57,405 nt of DNA from NCBI GenBank assembly GCA_050260015.1, contig JBLNBN010000042.1, positions 1-57,405 on the forward strand, written 5' to 3'. The stretch's first letter is position 1, and each line of letters begins with the position of its first letter. Positions 54,921-57,405 of the stretch are shown in pieces. The notes beneath the pieces were generated by a model. It searched no databases and had not been told where the DNA came from. It was given only the letters and a program-made list of their open reading frames with translations. The stretch is from JBLNBN01 sp050260015. Its GTDB lineage: Bacteria; Bacteroidota; Ignavibacteria; Kapaibacteriales; UBA2268. Made by a program: the position numbers and the translations under genes.

Positions 54921-55163
54921 ATTTTTCCCTATAATATTGTTACTTAATCAGAATGTTAAAATAAGCCTATACGGTTAAAAGTACAATTAATATTTGATTA
55001 ATATTTATTGCCGTATACGGCGTTTTTATTTTAAATATAGATGCATTAATCGGGGCTAAATAGGCAGTGTGAATATTTTTTGACAGCATGCCCTTTTGAT
55101 CGTGAATTCTTAATGCCGTATTAAAATAACATTACAATCTTATTTTCAAATTTACCAAAATAA
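54921..55163. other. AT-rich gap with a 12-base palindrome
   Basis: No gene is seen. GCCGTATACGGC (55010-55021) is a perfect palindrome lying upstream of the transglycosylase and downstream of znuB. It could be an operator or a short terminator (T-rich on the plus strand). Confidence 0.35.
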
Positions 55164-56006
55164 TTATGAATTACCAAACTTGCGGGCGGTTCCGGCGGAC
55201 TGGCCCGCAGCGCGGCGACGGCTGGCGTAGGCTATTAAGAAGACAAGGAATTGCAGCAAAACTATGGCCGCTCCCGCCGGCACGTCGAGCTTCCATGAGA
55301 GAGCCAGGCCGACGACGCACGTAGCCGCTCCCAACGCGGCTGCAAGCCAGGTTACCACGGCGAAGCTACGGGCTACCAGTCTCGCCGTCGACGCCGGGAT
55401 GACGAGGAAAGCCCCGACGAGTACGATGCCTATTATCTTTAGTGAAACCGAGATAACGAGCGCGAGCAAAAGCAAAAGAGTGCGATTGTCCCGCGCGACG
55501 TTTATTCCGTCGCTCTTTGCAAGCTCTTCGTCGAACGCGGCGTAGGCCCACCTGCCCCATAGCTTATAGAGCGTCGCGAGAGCCGTCGCGGCAAGTATTA
55601 TCGCGATCGAGACGTCGGTCGCGCTTACCGATAATATCGAGCCGAAGAGGTACGCGAAGGCGTCCCGGCTATATTGATTCGTTAGCGAGAGGAAGAGTAT
55701 CCCAAGGGCAGTCGAGACCGAAAACAGTATGCCGGTAAGGGTATCGGAGCTTAGGACCGTTCGCCGGCGCAACGCGCCTATCGAGAGGGCCACCGCGCAG
55801 GTAAATGGAATAGCGATAGCGACGGGATCCAACCCCAGCAAAATACCCAACGCTACCCCGCCGAACGCGGAATGCGCCAGACCGTTGCCGAGGAAGCCCA
55901 TTCGCTTCTGCACGACGAACGCGCCGAAGTAGCCGCCGAGAGCCCCCAGGAGAGAGCCCGCGACGAAGGCGCGGATCATAAACGGATATGAGAACATTTC
56001 AAGCAT
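55164..56006 (-). CDS. znuB: Metal (Zn/Mn) ABC transporter permease, ZnuB/TroC family
   Basis: The 280-residue permease has about eight helices. It includes the family segment MGFLGNGLAHSAFGGVALGIL near residue 35-55 and LVGAFLVIPASTARLVARSF in the C-terminal half, typical of cluster 9 metal importers. Its ATG overlaps the ATPase gene by 8 bases, so translation is coupled. Zinc is favoured over manganese by the His/acid-rich binding protein but not proven. Confidence 0.9.
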   Translation of the reverse strand: MLEMFSYPFMIRAFVAGSLLGALGGYFGAFVVQKRMGFLGNGLAHSAFGGVALGILLGLDPVAIAIPFTCAVALSIGALRRRTVLSSDTLTGILFSVSTALGILFLSLTNQYSRDAFAYLFGSILSVSATDVSIAIILAATALATLYKLWGRWAYAAFDEELAKSDGINVARDNRTLLLLLALVISVSLKIIGIVLVGAFLVIPASTARLVARSFAVVTWLAAALGAATCVVGLALSWKLDVPAGAAIVLLQFLVFLIAYASRRRAAGQSAGTARKFGNS

Positions 56007-56739
56007 CGCCGCGCAGTCCTATATGCACTTTGTGGCTATGCGTTAAGTTCGAGTAGGTGGCTCGCAGGTTTTCGTCCGTAAAGGCTTTATCCTTATCGCC
56101 GAAGAATATTGAGCGGCGGTTGACGAGCAGTATCTTCTGGGAATGCTCCCAAGCCGACGTTATGTCGTGGGTCACCATGATAATTATGCCCCCGCGCCGC
56201 TCGGCGAAGCTGCGAAGCGCGGCGTCGATCGCCGTTTCGCACACAAGGTCGACTCCCGTCGCAGGTTCGTCCAGTATCAGCAATTTTGGTTTGCGGGCAA
56301 GCCCCCGGGCGAGATAAATGCGCTGGAGCTCGCCGCCGGACAGCTCCGGGAGCTGGCGCTCGGCAAGGTCCGCCGAGCCGAACGTATCCAACAGCTTTAT
56401 AATTTCCGATCGCTCGTTTTTTCCTATCCTGGCGGGCCAGGAGCGCCGGATCCCGCCGGCGATTATGTCCAGCGCGCGCGCCGGGAACGTCCTGTCGAGC
56501 GTCTTGATCTGCGGGACGTAGCCGATCTCCGAGCGGTCGAACCCCTCGAATTCTACCGACCCGGAGCTTGGTTCGTATATGCCCAAAAGCGTTTTAAGCA
56601 GCGTAGTCTTGCCGCTTCCGTTCGGTCCGAGTACGGACACGCATTCGCCTTCCTGCGCGGAAAAGCTAACGTCCTCTACAACCGGCGCCTCGCCGAAGCT
56701 CACGTAAAGATTTTTAATATGTAGTTTTTTTATCGGCAA
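55999..56739 (-). CDS. znuC: Metal ABC transporter ATPase, ZnuC family
   Basis: The 246-residue ATPase has Walker A GPNGSGKTT (38-46), signature LSGGELQRIYLARG, Walker B KLLILDEPATGVD and the H-loop in MVTHD. It energises the import of zinc or a related metal with the overlapping permease and the binding protein 44 bases upstream. Confidence 0.94.
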   Translation of the reverse strand: MPIKKLHIKNLYVSFGEAPVVEDVSFSAQEGECVSVLGPNGSGKTTLLKTLLGIYEPSSGSVEFEGFDRSEIGYVPQIKTLDRTFPARALDIIAGGIRRSWPARIGKNERSEIIKLLDTFGSADLAERQLPELSGGELQRIYLARGLARKPKLLILDEPATGVDLVCETAIDAALRSFAERRGGIIIMVTHDITSAWEHSQKILLVNRRSIFFGDKDKAFTDENLRATYSNLTHSHKVHIGLRGDA

Positions 56740-56783
56740 ATTGATCCACGTTGTTACGATGTGATGAATATTCCGCAGCCGGC

Positions 56784-57404
56784 TTATTTTGCAAGACCTT
56801 TAGCCAGGATTCGCGCGTTTTGCAGCAGCAGTTCGCGGTAGCTTTTAGCTTTGGCGCCTATCGGATCCAGCTCCAAAAGCTTCACGCCAGCGGCGTCTGC
56901 GAGCATTTCCGCCGGCTTTTTGGGGAACTGCGGCTCGGTAAAGATTGATCGGGCGCCGGAGGATTTAATTTTATTGGTCAGTCCCGCTATATAGGACGGC
57001 GAGGCTTCCTTACCTGGGGAAAGCTCGATCGAGCCGGCGTAGCGCAGCCCGTATCTCTTCAGGAGATACCTCATCGAGGGATGATAGGTGAAAACGCTTC
57101 CGCCCTTCGCTGGGGATAGTATAGCCGCCATCTCGGAATTTAAGGAATCGAGCTTCGCGGCAAACTCCGCGGCGCGGCGTTTTATTTCGGCGGCGCGCTC
57201 CGGGGCAAGCGCTGAAAGTTTTTTTGCCAACGCTGGCAAAATTGATTTTACGGCGAGCGGATCCATCCAAAAGTGCGGATCAATCCCGCTTATATGGTCG
57301 CCCTCCTCGCCTTCATGCGCGTGGGATTCGCCTTCGTCGAGCCCTTCTTCGCCATATTGCAGCTTAAATTCAGCCGGGAGCATATCGATAAGTTTTATCT
57401 TTTC
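56784..57404 (-). CDS. znuA: Partial metal-binding protein of the ABC importer, ZnuA family
   Basis: The C-terminal 206 residues are visible; the frame is open to the window edge (EKIKLIDML before an internal Met at 57383). It contains a His/Glu-rich loop (ESHAHEGEEGDH) typical of zinc-binding ZnuA, the ligand motif DPHFWMDP, and SVFTYHPSMRYLLKRYGL, where the His is another ligand. The N-terminus and signal peptide lie outside the window. It is first in the znuA-znuC-znuB order. Confidence 0.9.
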   Translation of the reverse strand, partial: EKIKLIDMLPAEFKLQYGEEGLDEGESHAHEGEEGDHISGIDPHFWMDPLAVKSILPALAKKLSALAPERAAEIKRRAAEFAAKLDSLNSEMAAILSPAKGGSVFTYHPSMRYLLKRYGLRYAGSIELSPGKEASPSYIAGLTNKIKSSGARSIFTEPQFPKKPAEMLADAAGVKLLELDPIGAKAKSYRELLLQNARILAKGLAK

Positions 57405-57405
57405 T

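Overview
The window reads as a chromosomal segment of a Gram-negative bacterium from the Bacteroidota / Ignavibacteriota / Chlorobiota (FCB) assemblage. An Ignavibacteria- or Kapabacteria-like lineage is my best guess. Eight large exported proteins carry type IX secretion (T9SS) C-terminal sorting domains, there is an OmpA-type porin with thrombospondin type 3 repeats, and a flagellar export gate (fliP-fliQ-fliR-flhB) is also present. T9SS plus flagellar genes is uncommon in classical Bacteroidota but fits these deeper lineages. No rRNA is visible, so the assignment is inference.

Layout. (1) 1-2.7 kb: a tandem family of small secreted, probably outer-membrane proteins, the first cut by the window edge. 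(2) 2.9-9.3 kb: an SGNH hydrolase, a phosphatase-like protein whose HCX5R arginine is replaced by Gln, a NarL/LuxR response regulator, a lipoprotein, an Asp-box T9SS protein and an esterase-CBM9-T9SS fusion. (3) 9.5-15.1 kb: a TPR sensor histidine kinase, two more T9SS cargo proteins and a gene-free stretch full of hairpins and short dispersed repeats. (4) 15.2-19.4 kb: a DUF438/hemerythrin/PAS protein paired with a DUF1858-DUF2249 protein, a small outer-membrane protein and a DUF4153 membrane protein. (5) 19.4-27.1 kb: two tandem ~910-residue Asp-box propeller paralogues and the OmpA/TSP3 protein. (6) 27.4-30.4 kb: fliP, fliQ, fliR, flhB. (7) 30.4-35.2 kb: a 756-residue Asp-box T9SS protein and an AT-rich subtilisin-like T9SS protease interrupted by an in-frame TAA.

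(8) 35.7-50.4 kb, all minus strand: the informational core tRNA-Tyr, tRNA-Gly(TCC), tRNA-Gly(CCC), three tRNA-Thr-like copies, tRNA-Trp, secE, nusG, rplK, rplA, rplJ, rplL, rpoB, rpoC, fusA. tuf is absent from its usual place beside tRNA-Thr, which is where the damaged tRNA-Thr copies lie. rpsL and rpsG are absent between rpoC and fusA, and the EF-G looks like the mitochondrial/spirochaete-planctomycete type. (9) 50.5-57.4 kb: queF-queD (queuosine synthesis), nusB, a six-LysM lytic transglycosylase and a zinc/manganese ABC importer (znuB, znuC, partial znuA).

The strongest leads are the degenerating tRNA-Thr array at the lost-tuf position, the in-frame stop separating a subtilase from its signal peptide, the Gln-substituted phosphatase, the reuse of one T9SS sorting cassette in two genes 18 kb apart, and the hairpin-dense element near 14.7 kb.
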